Below, piece by piece: positions 22,580 to 33,078 of a stretch of DNA of 64,000 nt. The stretch is from Podospora pseudocomata. Taxonomy: Eukaryota; Ascomycota; Sordariomycetes; Sordariales; Podosporaceae. The notes below the pieces were generated by a model. It searched no databases, was not told where the DNA came from, and was given only the letters and a program-made list of their open reading frames with translations. The first letter of the stretch is position 1; every line of letters starts with the position of its first letter. The stretch spans positions 1,860,001 to 1,924,000 of the forward strand of contig NW_026946366.1 of assembly GCF_035222375.1 (NCBI RefSeq). The letters run 5' to 3'. The translations under genes were made by a program, and so were the position numbers.

Positions 22580-24233
22580 ATGTCCGACAGCTTGCCAGAA
22601 AATCGAGTCCTTTTAGCGATCAATGCGATTCGATCAACACCGCGCTTGAGCATCCGACGCGCCGCAGAAATATACAACGTGCCCAAGTCCACAATTGCTG
22701 CGAGAATGAAGGGCCGAGTTGCGAAGTTCGACAGTTACAACGCACGTTCGAATTTGACTACGATAGAAGAGGAGGTGATTGTTCAATATGTACTCGACCG
22801 AGATTCGCGAGGGTTTTCGCCCCGGATTGTCGACGTGGGTGATATGGCCAATCTCCTGCTTCGGAAACGCGGTGCGCGACAGGTCGGAAAGAACTGGCCA
22901 GACCGCTTCGTTACCCGACGTCCAGAGTTAAAGACGCGTTTTAATCGCGTCTATGACTATCAAAGAGGCCTCTGTGAAGATCCTGCAATTATCGAGCCAT
23001 GGTTCCGACTGGTTGCCAACATGCGTGCGAAATACGGCATCCTCGACTGCGACTTCTACAACTTCGACGAGACGGGCTTTATGATGGGCATGATACGGCC
23101 AGGGATGGTGGTCACGCGCTCCGATCGGGTCGGCAAACCAAAGGCTATTCAGCCGGGCAATCGAGAATGGGCGACAGCGATTTGCACTATTGCTGGCGAC
23201 GGGTATGTGGTGCCGCCTTTCTTGGTGGTGAAGGGCCGTTTCCACCTCGCCAGCTGGTACTCCGAACATCAGATACCTGACGACTGGGCCGTCGCAACAA
23301 CAACCAACGGATGGACAGATAATAAGACTGCTCTGGAATGGCTGCAGCATTTTGATGAGCACACTAAACACCGTCGGAGGGGTGTATATCGGATGCTGGT
23401 GCTCGACGGCCATGAGAGCCATGTTAACGCCGAATTCGAGGACTATTGCAAGGAGAATAACATTGTCACCATTTGTCTGCCTTCCCATTCCTCGCATCTT
23501 ACCCAGCCTCTCGATGTGGGTTGTTATAGCGTCCTAAAGAAGATGTACGGTGCTGAAATCGAGCACTTCATCAAAGCCCGGATCACGCATATCACGAAGC
23601 CCGAGTTCTTCCTTGCGTTCAAAGCCGCCTTCAGCCGGACTTTCACCCAAGAAAACGTTCTCGGGGGTTTTCGGGGGTCTGGACTTATCCCCTACGACCC
23701 GCAGGCCGTCCTTTCGAAGCTAGATGTCAAGTTGCGGACACCAACCCCCTGGGACCCCTGATGGGCCACCAACACCTTGGTTCTTTAAGACGCCCAAGAC
23801 TACCAACGAAGCCCTCTCGCAGTCTACCCTTATTAAAGTTCGGATTGCAAGACATCAGTCGAGCTCTCCGACTCCGATTTTAGCTGCTGTTGATCAGCTT
23901 TCGAAAGGAATGCAGGTATTTTCCCATCAGGTGACCCTTTTACAAGCCGAGGTACGGACACTTCAGGAGGCCAACGAAGCACTTTCCAAGCGCCGGAGGG
24001 CCAAACGGACGCGTCTCCAAGATGGAGGGGCCATTAATGGAAGCCAGGCTAGGGATATAATGGCAGAGAAGGGCGTAGTTGAAGCGGAAGGACGCGTCGA
24101 AAGCGGAAATGAAGGGTCGTCAAAGAGGCGTCGGATGGGTTCGCGGCACTGTGGCATCTGCCGCAAGACTGGCCACAATGCAAGGACATGCCCAGAGGCT
24201 GGGGAAACAGATGCTTCAAGTGATGCTGAGTAG
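22580..24233 (+). pseudogene. pogo-type transposase, one apparent frameshift near the 3' third
   Basis: The first frame (22580-23761, 393 codons) has a psq-like helix-turn-helix (SIRRAAEIYNVPKSTIAARM, about residues 24-43). A CENP-B-type DNA-binding region follows to about residue 130, then the catalytic triad: Asp in YNFDETGFM, Asp in LDGHESHVN and Asp in LTQPLDVGCY. The frame stops after RTPTPWDP. The overlapping frame (to 24233) continues the family pattern as GTPDGPPTPWFFKTP, then a coiled-coil and basic region and a zinc knuckle CGICRKTGHNARTC (CX2CX4HX4C). This looks like one lost base in a C run near 23750; a programmed shift or a sequencing error cannot be excluded. The catalytic part is whole, so a shortened transposase could still be made. 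Confidence 0.88.
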
Positions 24234-24293
24234 CTGCAATTGATTTGATTAGTGTTTTATGGGATTTTAGAGTTTGTTGTGGTTGTGGTCTGG

Positions 24294-24340
24294 AAAAGTG
24301 TCCCGGTCGATGGGGTGTCCCGCTCGATGGTGGATCACGT
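24294..24340 (-). repeat. Right terminal inverted repeat, 47 bp
   Basis: This is the exact reverse complement of 22483-22529. It is followed directly by the TA at 24341-24342. Confidence 0.95.
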
Positions 24341-24342
24341 TA

Positions 24343-25300
24343 AGCTTTTATTAACTTATCCGTTATAGCGATTCCAGCCGTTCGTTGCCTCGGCGACTGT
24401 GGACGAAAATGTAAATATGCCCCCTTTTCGTTTTTCGATTGCAGGCGATGAGCTGCGATTGCGGACGATAAGCTTACGATACAATGATGCCCTCCCCGTT
24501 ATTCTCACGCTTTTGGCTGCGGAGAATTAATAGATTCGGTTGCAGCCGCTTCAGCAGCAAGAGCATTATGGCATCAAGACAACACACCCAGTGAAATGCA
24601 ACAAAGAGTTTGAAGAAACTCTTGACGGATGCTAGTATTAACCTTACTTAGGTGGCTTTCCTAAAGACAATTCTACTGCTCCTGCCTCTTCGATTTTGCC
24701 AGATGAATTTCGTCTGCAGCTGCTTAGCTGTCAGGTTGACGGCAAAGGGAAGAGGAAAGGAAGAGACATCAAGAAAACACAGCCGGAGACTTCCCTTTTC
24801 TTCTCCGATTGATGAGAGTTAATATTTCGATTGCAGCCGCTGGTGTTTCGGTTGCAGCCGCTGATGTCCCTAGATAATAAATAAAACTGGGATGAAGGAC
24901 TATCTACTGTGGTATTCGGGACCGCACGCTCTCGATCGAGTGAGATTGCTGCTACCGCAGTCGAGGGCAGACGAAAAGGATGTGATGCTGCTGATGAACA
25001 ACGCTAGCGCATAGGGAGAAGCAAACCTAGGGCAGTTACCTTACTCATGGAGCAGGATAGTCGGCCAAGAAGAAAAGAAGGATGTGGTATTGTTCGGGTC
25101 GGTGAACTGGAAATCAAGAGTGGGAGAGGTCTCTGATAGAGTACTCTGGTCCACAAAGTCGCTCGAGTGGAATTGCTGCTGTTGCGCTCGAGAGCAAACG
25201 ATGATGAATAATGCTAGAGCGAGGAAGGGGAGCGGGTGAGAGTATGGGGAGGGGGGGGTTGTATTCCAGTGCCCAACGCCACATTCCAGAGCATATAGTG
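24343..25300. repeat. Repeat-rich right flank with recurring GCAGCCGC motif and diverged direct repeats
   Basis: Several copies of a (G/C)ATTGCAGCCGC-like motif occur (near 24538, 24835, 24851; weaker ones near 24376, 24441 and 24718), matching those left of the transposon. A diverged direct repeat of about 70-88 bp lies at 24933-25020 and 25161-25232; both copies share CGAGTGxxATTGCTGCT, a TCGAGxGCA run and AATGCTAG-like ends. No coding frame was accepted. Confidence 0.6.
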
Positions 25301-25425
25301 AGTGATCTTTAATGGACTTATCTTTGCAAAATAAAAAACATAAGTTGGTCCGCTGTTAAACATTGGTATTTAAATATGGTGAACCACTATACTTTATAAA
25401 GTTATCCAAGCCCTTATCATTTTAA

Positions 25426-25646
25426 CCGTTTACAGATGTTTTTGCATATTTACTTAACTATTTCCAGACGTTATGCATATTTAGTTAACTGTTTTTATAC
25501 GTTTTACACATATTATTTAGCCATTCACAAATGCCTGTCATATTTACTTAACCCGTTTGCTGGCGTTTTGCATATTTGGTCAGCTGTTTGGAGACGTTTC
25601 ATATTTATTTAGCTAACTGTTTGGAGCTGCTTAACATTCATTTGGG
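25426..25646. repeat. Degenerate minisatellite, seven units of 30-33 bp
   Basis: Units begin near 25426, 25458, 25489, 25521, 25552, 25584 and 25617. They share the outline CTGTTTxCAGACGTTTTGCATATTTACTTAA with many substitutions. The unit length is steady (32, 31, 32, 31, 32, 33, 30), which supports tandem duplication rather than chance AT-rich similarity. Confidence 0.75.
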
Positions 25647-27022
25647 AATTATTTTAAATAAAAATTTCAGTGCGTCTGCTAATGCTTTTTTTTTCGTCTC
25701 GAGCCGCTTAGTTATTCATCTAAGCTTATATTATGCTTTCTTCTTTAAGCATCTAAGCAGACACACTTTGACGATGGCATCAGCTTTTCTTTCTAAGCTC
25801 AATATTGAACATGTTAGTTTGGATAATCTCATATTTTTAAAATGATATAGAATTGATGTCTATCAACAGCTCGCTGCTATTTGCAAAATAGCGTAGTAAA
25901 TACAAAAGTAAATACAACGACGAAAGGCCTTATGTCGCAAGTATTCAAGTCATAATGCAGAGAATTATCCATAGGCTCATAGATCTAAGATTGAAGCTTT
26001 GAAATGGTTTTTGCAAAATCCCAAGGATAAACAGCATTTTCAAGAGCTTCAAACTGCAAATATAAAGGACACAAGATATGTGACGATATGTAGAAGATAT
26101 ACCAGCAAGCTTCTCTGGAGGAGATAAGCTATGGAGCATAGTAAAGTTGGACTTGTAAATAAGACTCTGTTGTTTTGTTATTGCTTCTAGTAAAAAAAGT
26201 TCAAATCTAGAAGATATATCACCCACATGTGAAAAAAATGGAAAAAATGAAAAAGGTCTTGAACAGACCTCTGGAAAAAGCTATTGCTGTCACGGTCAGA
26301 AAATCGATTACTGCTGTGAAGAAAAATAGCTATTACTACGGACGTTTTCGCGATAGGTAGAAGCGCGGATGCATTCGTTGATATGGTTGCTCACTATTAA
26401 GTCAAAATTAACTTGCGATATGTTTGTGAATAAGATGCTTCTGGTATTTCCAAATAAAGTAAAACAAGATAAGCGATTTAGGTGCGGTGTTGCTTTTGCC
26501 TCGTTCGTGGCCCAAACACTCATTGCCGTCTCGGGCACCTCCATTGGGTGCGCAGGCGAAGAATGTATCTCCCGCAGTAACTGCATTCGGCCCTGAAACC
26601 AAAAGCAGTCTCGCTAGGAGAAGGGCGGTAACCAGATTGTCTCACGTAAAGTTCACCATTACATAAGACAATTACTCCATTGTCATGAACTGTGATGCTC
26701 ACAGTAAAAAGCCGGTGAAGGTCTGACCCATACAGGTAAGCAGCTCCAGGTTAAAAAGAGCAACCTCATCTGAAGGGGTTCATCTCCCCAAGGTTGAACC
26801 TTGTACCTCGACACAACAGAAGGCGGTAGAGCAGATACCTAGGCGTTCATTTTCTCCCCCTTCTACCCGCAAAGAAAGCTAAATGCCTATGAGCTCATAG
26901 CATATTGGAGGTGAGACAGATAGATTTTGAACAATCCTTCAGCCACATAACCTGAAGCTTCCTACCCAGCTTTTGATGCCTTGAAGCAGAGTTCCCTGGC
27001 GTAGCAGTCAGTTTGGCACAGC
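25647..27022. other. AT-rich decayed sequence
   Basis: This stretch is clearly AT-richer than the gene regions. In the plus strand around 25780-26230 it holds readable protein-like pieces broken by several stops, for example MASAFLSKLNIEHVSLDNL (from 25774) and IEALKWFLQNPKDKQHFQEL (near 26000). It looks like an old gene or element worn by mutation, possibly repeat-induced point mutation. The family is not recognised. Confidence 0.4.
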
Positions 27023-27700
27023 ATGAAGACCTTGGGCATTATCGGGATCCGAGGTTTCTCTCCTGATTTGCGTTACGACCAACGACCAGTTCTGGTCTAC
27101 CATACACAGCTTGACCAGGACCAGCAAGTCACTGCACCACTCACTACCTCACTCACAACCATGGCGATATTGGCGTCCACCACCACAACTAGCACCAAGG
27201 GATCTGCCCTCGCCGCGAGAGTAACCCTCCGCGGCGTGGAATGGGGGCTTCAGTTGAGACTCTTCAGCTTTACAAGCACAAAGATCGCAAGAGGTACCAC
27301 AAGTCGAGGCCTAGAAGATTCAACAGATCCATCAGCTCGAACCAGGCCGTCAAGTCAATGAGGTACCGCAGCAGTCCTGTGAGTACCCGCCCACGTCACA
27401 GACAGCACATACAACGAGGAGGACCAGGTCATCAAAGAGACCAAAGCCAGGATAGGGGCGAAGCAGCAAAAGCTGGCAGGCCTGGAGGAAAAGGATCAGC
27501 GCATGGCGGATGAGATCACCCGACAGAACACTGAAATAGGAAGAAGGCTAGCCGGACTGGAGTGTCCTGTTTATGATCGCTATTACGGACAACCTCGAGC
27601 TCGTATCCAAGTATCGGCAGAGTACATGGGTAGGTTGCCTAACCACGCACACAGCTCTTCATTCCTTAAGCTCTTAGCTGACCATCTTTGAAGTTTCATT
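27023..27700 (+). pseudogene. Possible decayed or multi-exon coiled-coil gene fragment
   Basis: Protein-like stretches lie in different plus frames. A Thr/Ser-rich start (MAILASTTTTSTKG, from 27161) is followed by a basic stretch (YKHKDRKRYHKSRPRRF) and then a coiled coil (IGAKQQKLAGLEEKDQRMAD, IGRRLAGLE near 27450-27560). Introns could join some of them: GTGAGTACCC near 27378 and GTAGGT near 27630 look like donors. I cannot build a clean gene. It may be a fragment of a local gene family. Function unknown. Confidence 0.25.
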
Positions 27701-28345
27701 AGCCCCTCTCGCGGTCATAACTCACCCTCGGCGGTTCACATCCACTTCGGGGAAGAGAAGGCGCCATGATATCAACAACCCAGGCGGCGAATTGCTCAAC
27801 AAAACCCATAATAAATGGACGAAACGGGGAACTTCATACAACAAAGGGATCTCGATAGCAAATAAAACAGAGTACAAGTCTGCCTGCTTTCTACTTACAC
27901 CCCTTTTGACCGGATAATATTTCGTATCAATAAAAGGACAAAAAGATATCAATAATAATAAGATAAGAAAAGATCCTGCTCATAACCCGTCACAAATAAA
28001 CATACTCCCTTCTGTTGGGCATCTTTCTCGATCCTCCACATCAACCCAATCTTGTTTAACCCTTCTCCAGAAAGAACCGAAGCAAGAAAAAAGAGAAACG
28101 AAGCAAAGGGGGACAAAAAGTGGTATTCAACTTGGTTACACACACACACACCAAACACCAAACCCCATCAGCATACCAAACGTCCAAAGGGGTAGTAGTA
28201 ATCGAATAGAAAACGACACAAACCACAAGTCCCTCTTGATCAAAATTCTCATCAAACACCCTTTCTTTCAAGAAACCAAAACAAAAACGACATGGATATC
28301 AAAAACTGCAAAGCATGTAAAAAAAAAAAGAGAAATAAAGAGAGA
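27701..28345. other. Intergenic, 3' region of the 28.3-29.4 kb gene
   Basis: An A-rich plus strand, probably the 3' UTR of the minus-strand gene that ends at 28346. A short CA run lies near 28137. No coding frame was accepted. Confidence 0.35.
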
Positions 28346-29434
28346 TTAAACCGGACTTTGCGGCAAACTAGCCCCCACCATCAACCCCCCCCTCAAATCC
28401 CCACTCCCTGTCCTCCTCAACGCCTGGCTCATCGTCTCAATACTCAACTCCCCGCTCACGGTCGGCCCCCCCGCCGCACTCAACCCCAAAGGCGGGATGC
28501 TATGTCCCATCAAACTCGTCGGGCTACCGAGCGGCTTCCTCGCCGGGCTGAGCTCTAACCCCTTCACACTTCCACTCTTACTGCCCGGATCACCCGCTGA
28601 TGACGACACCGGCGACCTGATTGGGGAAGGCGACCGGTTGGCATTGTTGTTGAGCGAGGTTAACGAGGTCAGTCCGGGGATGTGCATGCTCTCCCTGCTG
28701 CCGGCTACTCCGCCAAAAGACTGCTGCTCGGCTTGTACTACATCCGCAAACGAGATGAATGACAGCCTGCGGACGTCAGTCGTGTCAAGACTGCCGTAGT
28801 TGCTTGCGCTGTCGGGGTTGGTGGGGCTGTTGCCTCGGTCAAGGGAGAAGGCCGCGAGCTCGTCAACCCATGTGGGCTCGTTGTAGCCGCCGCCGCCGCC
28901 GGTGACGGTTACAGCGGCGGGCTGATGGGAGGCGTGTGTGATGATCTCGACACTATCTGGGTTAAGGTGGGTGTCTGTGATGGCTTCGGAGGAGGCGTCA
29001 AGGACGGGCGGGATGTAGTTCTCGGTCTGAATATGGGAGGGGATCGCAGGGGAGGTTGGGAGCGCGACGGCGGACTCTTGGACGTTGCGCTCAAAGATCT
29101 GGCTGCCCGCTGGGGACGCAAGACGTGGAGAAGAGGCGAAGGGTCGGCTGGGAGAGGACGGGGTGTAATGGGTGTGTTCTGTGCGGATAGGAGAGGCAGC
29201 AGTTCGTCTTGTTGGCGAGGAGGTTGTTTCATTAGTAGACGGTGATGCGACTGTTTTGGAGGTCGATTTGATGACGTCTTCTACTTTTTTCTTGCCGAAC
29301 CCAAAGAGACCGCGCTTCTTGGTCTTCTTCTCATCTCCATCCGCGCGCGGGGTCGCATCGTTTGAGCTTGGGATGGGTTGAGTGGGTAAAGGGACAGGTT
29401 CCCCAGTAGAGGTGATTGCTGAAGCTCCGGCCAT
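28346..29434 (-). CDS. Ser/Pro-rich disordered fungal protein, 362 residues
   Basis: The start is the ATG at 29434 in a strong context (CAACCATGGCC); the frame is open upstream but that part is probably leader. The product is dominated by Ser, Pro and Thr, with many SP/TP sites that would suit proline-directed kinases. A basic block KKRGLFGFGKKKVEDVIKS (about residues 36-55) and two ordered-looking blocks, YNEPTWVDELAAFSLDRG and RRLSFISFADVVQAEQQ, are the likely conserved motifs. No enzyme fold or membrane span is visible. The 5' leader may hold an intron (GTATGA donor near 29889, CTAAC branch, CAG acceptor near 29640). Family and function are unknown to me; a signalling scaffold is conceivable but unproven. 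Confidence 0.75.
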   Translation of the reverse strand: MAGASAITSTGEPVPLPTQPIPSSNDATPRADGDEKKTKKRGLFGFGKKKVEDVIKSTSKTVASPSTNETTSSPTRRTAASPIRTEHTHYTPSSPSRPFASSPRLASPAGSQIFERNVQESAVALPTSPAIPSHIQTENYIPPVLDASSEAITDTHLNPDSVEIITHASHQPAAVTVTGGGGGYNEPTWVDELAAFSLDRGNSPTNPDSASNYGSLDTTDVRRLSFISFADVVQAEQQSFGGVAGSRESMHIPGLTSLTSLNNNANRSPSPIRSPVSSSAGDPGSKSGSVKGLELSPARKPLGSPTSLMGHSIPPLGLSAAGGPTVSGELSIETMSQALRRTGSGDLRGGLMVGASLPQSPV

Positions 29435-32174
29435 GGTTGCGATTTTGCGAGTTTCGTCTTGCAGTTCGTAGAAAGTTTGGAGAATGAAGCGCAGGTCGAA
29501 GTTGGTCGCGATTCGGGGCTGTTGGCAGGTTAAACGGGGGAGCACCAGGTGGATCAATCCCAGTGGGATGGCTGCTTGGTGGAGTCAGGGACCTTGGTGG
29601 ATTCGTTCGATAAAGCTTCCAAGTCTTCTCTGAGAATCTGGATGCGACGCCAAACCAGGACGTTAGCAAAACACAGCCTCAGCAAGTCGTCTGAATACGT
29701 GGTTATTGAAATTTTGTCAATCTCGGCAGAACGTTGCGGTGGGGGTAAAAAGCAAGTGTCGCGATAAAAAAAGAGACGGCCTGTGAGCAATGCGAATTTC
29801 CCGATTCGCCGCGAGTATATCGATTTGTGAAGTGGTCTCCGCCGACGAGACCAATGGAGCAGGAGACAGGAGATGGGGATGCGGTCATACCTGATCACGG
29901 CTGGCGGTGCGACGCAGAAAGAAACAGCTGAGCAAGACGAGGGAGTCTGGAGCGTCTGGAATTATCTGGCGCGGCGCATTCGGGCCCAACTCTGCTCCCG
30001 TCGACCCGTTGCTATGCTGCTATGCTACCGTGCGGGTTGCGAGAGCAGCAACGAGAGCTGGAGGTTTGGGCAGCTTCTATTTGAAATGTTGGGTGGGCGC
30101 AAAAGCTGTTTTTAGCGGACGGGACGGGAAACAAGTTCAAGGGCTGACGGGTTGTCCTCGTTGTCGGGTCTGGGCCTTTTGCCTTTGTTCTTGTGAGTCT
30201 TGGGGATTGTGATATCGGGCGGTTGCCGAGGTGCGCTCAAATCGTGATCAGCAGGGAATGACGATGCTTGAGCTCGACGAGTCTACATAAAAGGAGGGGA
30301 GAGCCGGACCGGGGTTTTAAGACGTAATGCCGTCCCACGCCGGCGCTGCCAAGATCTGATTGGAACCTGGAGGAATGTGTCTTCCTTCTTGTTTTGGGTC
30401 CGAGAGGGATGTGATGGGCATATCTATTTGGACTTTTTGTATCATACAAATGCGCCGACCGTTTGACCCTTTTAAGCTATCCCCTCCCTTTCCTTCTAGT
30501 GACCTACCCTTCGTGCAGTCAGTCAGCGAGCGAGCATTGAGGCCACCCCTGACCAGACTGCTGTGCATGGCCGTGGCGGCGGCTCGGCACCAGCCAAAGC
30601 AGGAACTGGAAGACTCGGTACATGATGTTCAACAGGTTTTTGGCGTGACAAAGTCAAGTGATGTTGAGTGGGCGAAAGCCCGCTAGGCCAAGTTTCCCGG
30701 CTGATGGACGAGCAGAGACCCCTCCTTCTTTGATCCCTCGACCCTCGACCCCTAACTGTCCGTGAGAAGGGAAAAGGAGCTCAAGCTGGAACCGGGCATG
30801 CCCGATTTGTCTGTCTCTGCGACATGTGCGAGGTTCAAAGACACAGGGACGGCAAGCGATTGGTGCGATCCAGCCATTGTGTTGCATAAGTCACTGTCTC
30901 TGTCCAAGCTTCCCAATGGTGGGGTTGTGACCGATAAGGGGCAGTCACAGTCAGGCAGCTTACAAGCTGGTTGCTTTTATTTGGGTCTTTTTGTTGAGAT
31001 TTTGAAATGCTGGATCACTAGTATTATCTTTGTTGTAATGTTTGCGGACTTACATCAGCCGATAGAGGGTAAACAATGGTGGCTGGATATAAGGTGATGG
31101 TGATAGCCTGATGTGCCCCTCACCAGTCACATTGAGATACGGCACTCTCAGACGAGCTGGCCGGACTATTTTTGAAGGGATGAAACCAATACCCCTGAGA
31201 TGAGCCGTTCGTATCAACTACAGCCCGAAGAATTCCCGTGTACAGTGAGGCAGGTGATCCTTCCCGTCAGGAGTAAGGCGCACATAAATTGAGGGACCAG
31301 ATGTTTTCTGGAAGTCTGCAAACTGTGTACCAAATGTCACGTTCAACAGGTGCTATCTGAGCATCTTCGTAAGGGTACTGACATTCCCCCCCTGTCAGCC
31401 GCCGCGCCAGCTTCGCGGACGGTCATTTCCTTTTGCTTTAATTCTCTATGCGACCAGGCATCACACAAATCAGGGTCTCGGTATGCTCGGCGCCGCAACC
31501 ACGCGAGTGGCTTACGTAGCTGTTGTCTTTAACCACCGGGGCGCGTATAGCGTTTTACTTCATGGGTTCTGCCTGGCAGGTAACATCATAAAATTCCGGT
31601 CTCTTCAGACTTGCGACAGCGCTGTTCTGGGAGATGAAGCTGACCGATGTTGAGCATGGTGTAAGTGGGATACGTTACTAGGTGAAATTGCTAGGATGCC
31701 TAGCTAAAGACTAATGCTGAGCCGAGACTCTATTCTTGGGCTTGTTTGCTTTGTCGAATTCCTGGGCCTCAGTTACATATCCCAAGCAAACCGCTTCCGT
31801 GACTGACAGTCCGGCGGTCTCGGAGCAGGGCGACCGGAGCCGGCTTACTCCACCCCGGGCCCGGGTCTGGGGGAATGGTGGAGATCGACCCGGGCTCAGT
31901 GGTGATTGGTTTGACCGTCCCAAGCCGTCGAGCCAAGCCCAAAGCACTGACCTCCAGCGACCCAAAAGCTCAATTGAACCACGTGACCGAGCTTCCAACA
32001 GCTGCCGGGCTCAGAAAAAGTTATCGCGACTCCAAATCGCCCAGCTACCCGGCCGATGAGAAGGAGGAGAGGGGACCGCCGCCGCACGACATAACCACCA
32101 CACCTCCGACCCCATTCCCGACGACGTCCACCCACTTTCATTTGTCGGTCATTTCAGTCTAACCCTCCGTCAAA
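29435..32174. other. Divergent intergenic region
   Basis: About 2.7 kb lie between the divergent 28.3 kb gene (-) and MRPL20 (+). The left ~500 bases probably are a long, possibly spliced leader of the minus gene; the right ~150 bases the MRPL20 promoter. The middle shows no frame that I accept. Confidence 0.4.
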
Positions 32175-32858
32175 ATGGAAGCAACCCTCTCCCGCCCAGC
32201 AGCTCGCTGCTGCTGTCTCCTCAGGACCACCGCCCCTTCCACATCACGACTCCTCCCCCTCCCAAGTAACCAGCAACAAACCCGCCAAAAGTCCACCCGC
32301 GCCCGCCACAAAGCCTCCCTCAGCATCCCCCCCCACCCCTCCTTCCTCTCCAACCCACCAGCATCATCCCAGACAGGATCAACAACCCTAATCTTCAACC
32401 CCCCCTCCTCCGCCCCCTCCGTCTTCCAGACCCCCTTCAAGTTCCTCCCCAAATCCGACCCCCGCCGCCGCGCCACCCTCGCCAAGAACCTCTTCTCCTC
32501 CTCCGTCACCACGAACTTTGCCTCCCAGCCGGTAGACGTCTCCTCCCTCCCCACCATTTTCGACGACCGGTCCCCGGCCACGGCCCCCAAGAACCACTCC
32601 CTCACAAAAGAGGACGTCGAGGAGATGCGCCGGCTGCGTCTGGCCGACCCGATAAAGAACTCAGTCTTGAACCTGGCGAGGCAGTTTGGCTGCAGCGTCA
32701 TGTTCGTCATGATGTGCGTCCAGGCCGGCAAGGAGCACAGAGACAAGGTTCACGTCGAGCCTCACGCGGCGGCGAGGGAGAGATGGGGTCCCAAGAAGAG
32801 GCAGGCCAAGGAGGAGAGGAAGAGGAGGATGGAGATGTTGATGAGGGGAGAGATTTGA
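32175..32858 (+). CDS. MRPL20: Mitochondrial large-subunit ribosomal protein MRPL20 (mL58)
   Basis: A single exon of 227 codons encodes a fungal mitochondrial 54S subunit protein. The N-terminus is rich in Arg, Ser and Ala with few acids (MEATLSRPAARCCCLLRTTA), as in a mitochondrial targeting peptide. The family core follows: LPKSDPRRRATLAKNLFSSS, then EEMRRLRLADPIKNSVLNLA with RQFGCSVMFVMM, and a basic tail (RWGPKKRQAKEERKRRMEML). These match the MRP-L20 family pattern. It is convergent with the F-box-like gene at 33.5 kb and has no introns. The assignment is good; processing site not predicted. Confidence 0.88.
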   Translation: MEATLSRPAARCCCLLRTTAPSTSRLLPLPSNQQQTRQKSTRARHKASLSIPPHPSFLSNPPASSQTGSTTLIFNPPSSAPSVFQTPFKFLPKSDPRRRATLAKNLFSSSVTTNFASQPVDVSSLPTIFDDRSPATAPKNHSLTKEDVEEMRRLRLADPIKNSVLNLARQFGCSVMFVMMCVQAGKEHRDKVHVEPHAAARERWGPKKRQAKEERKRRMEMLMRGEI

Positions 32859-33024
32859 AAGCCTGGATCAAGGCAAAATCAAGGCAAAATCAAGGGGTGT
32901 ATATACAAAGAAAGCGAGGAGCCGGTTTCGAAAAAGGGTATCTTGACGGAATGTTTGTCTCATTGGGAGGAGGGGAATGGAAGGAAGGGGAAATAGCATT
33001 TCTGTACGATAGGGACACATCACA

Positions 33025-33027
<3 letters not shown>

Positions 33028-33075
<48 letters not shown>
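33028..33075. repeat. CT microsatellite, about 24 units
   Basis: An uninterrupted CT run of about 48 bases lies between the converging MRPL20 and F-box-like genes, within the likely MRPL20 3' UTR. Confidence 0.97.

Positions 33076-33078
<3 letters not shown>

Larger units (their letters stand above)
22483..24340 (+). mobile_element. pogo/Fot1-type Tc1-mariner DNA transposon, complete ends
   Basis: The element is 1858 bp with terminal inverted repeats that match perfectly over 47 bp (22483-22529 and 24294-24340), starting acgtgatccaccatcgagcg. It is flanked by TA on both sides (22481-22482 and 24341-24342), the target duplication of the superfamily. Inside is a transposase with psq-type helix-turn-helix, CENP-B-like DNA-binding region, DDE catalytic domain and a C-terminal zinc knuckle. 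The identical ends and the lack of C-to-T decay point to a recent insertion. The flanking DNA is AT-rich and looks old, so this is a young element in old repeat debris. Confidence 0.95.

Noticed and set aside
22580-23761. Treating the transposase as a host gene (CENP-B-like)
   Set aside because: Perfect inverted repeats and TA duplication show that it belongs to a mobile element.
25426-25646. CRISPR-like array
   Set aside because: Units are directly tandem with no unique spacers, highly diverged, and the genome is fungal.
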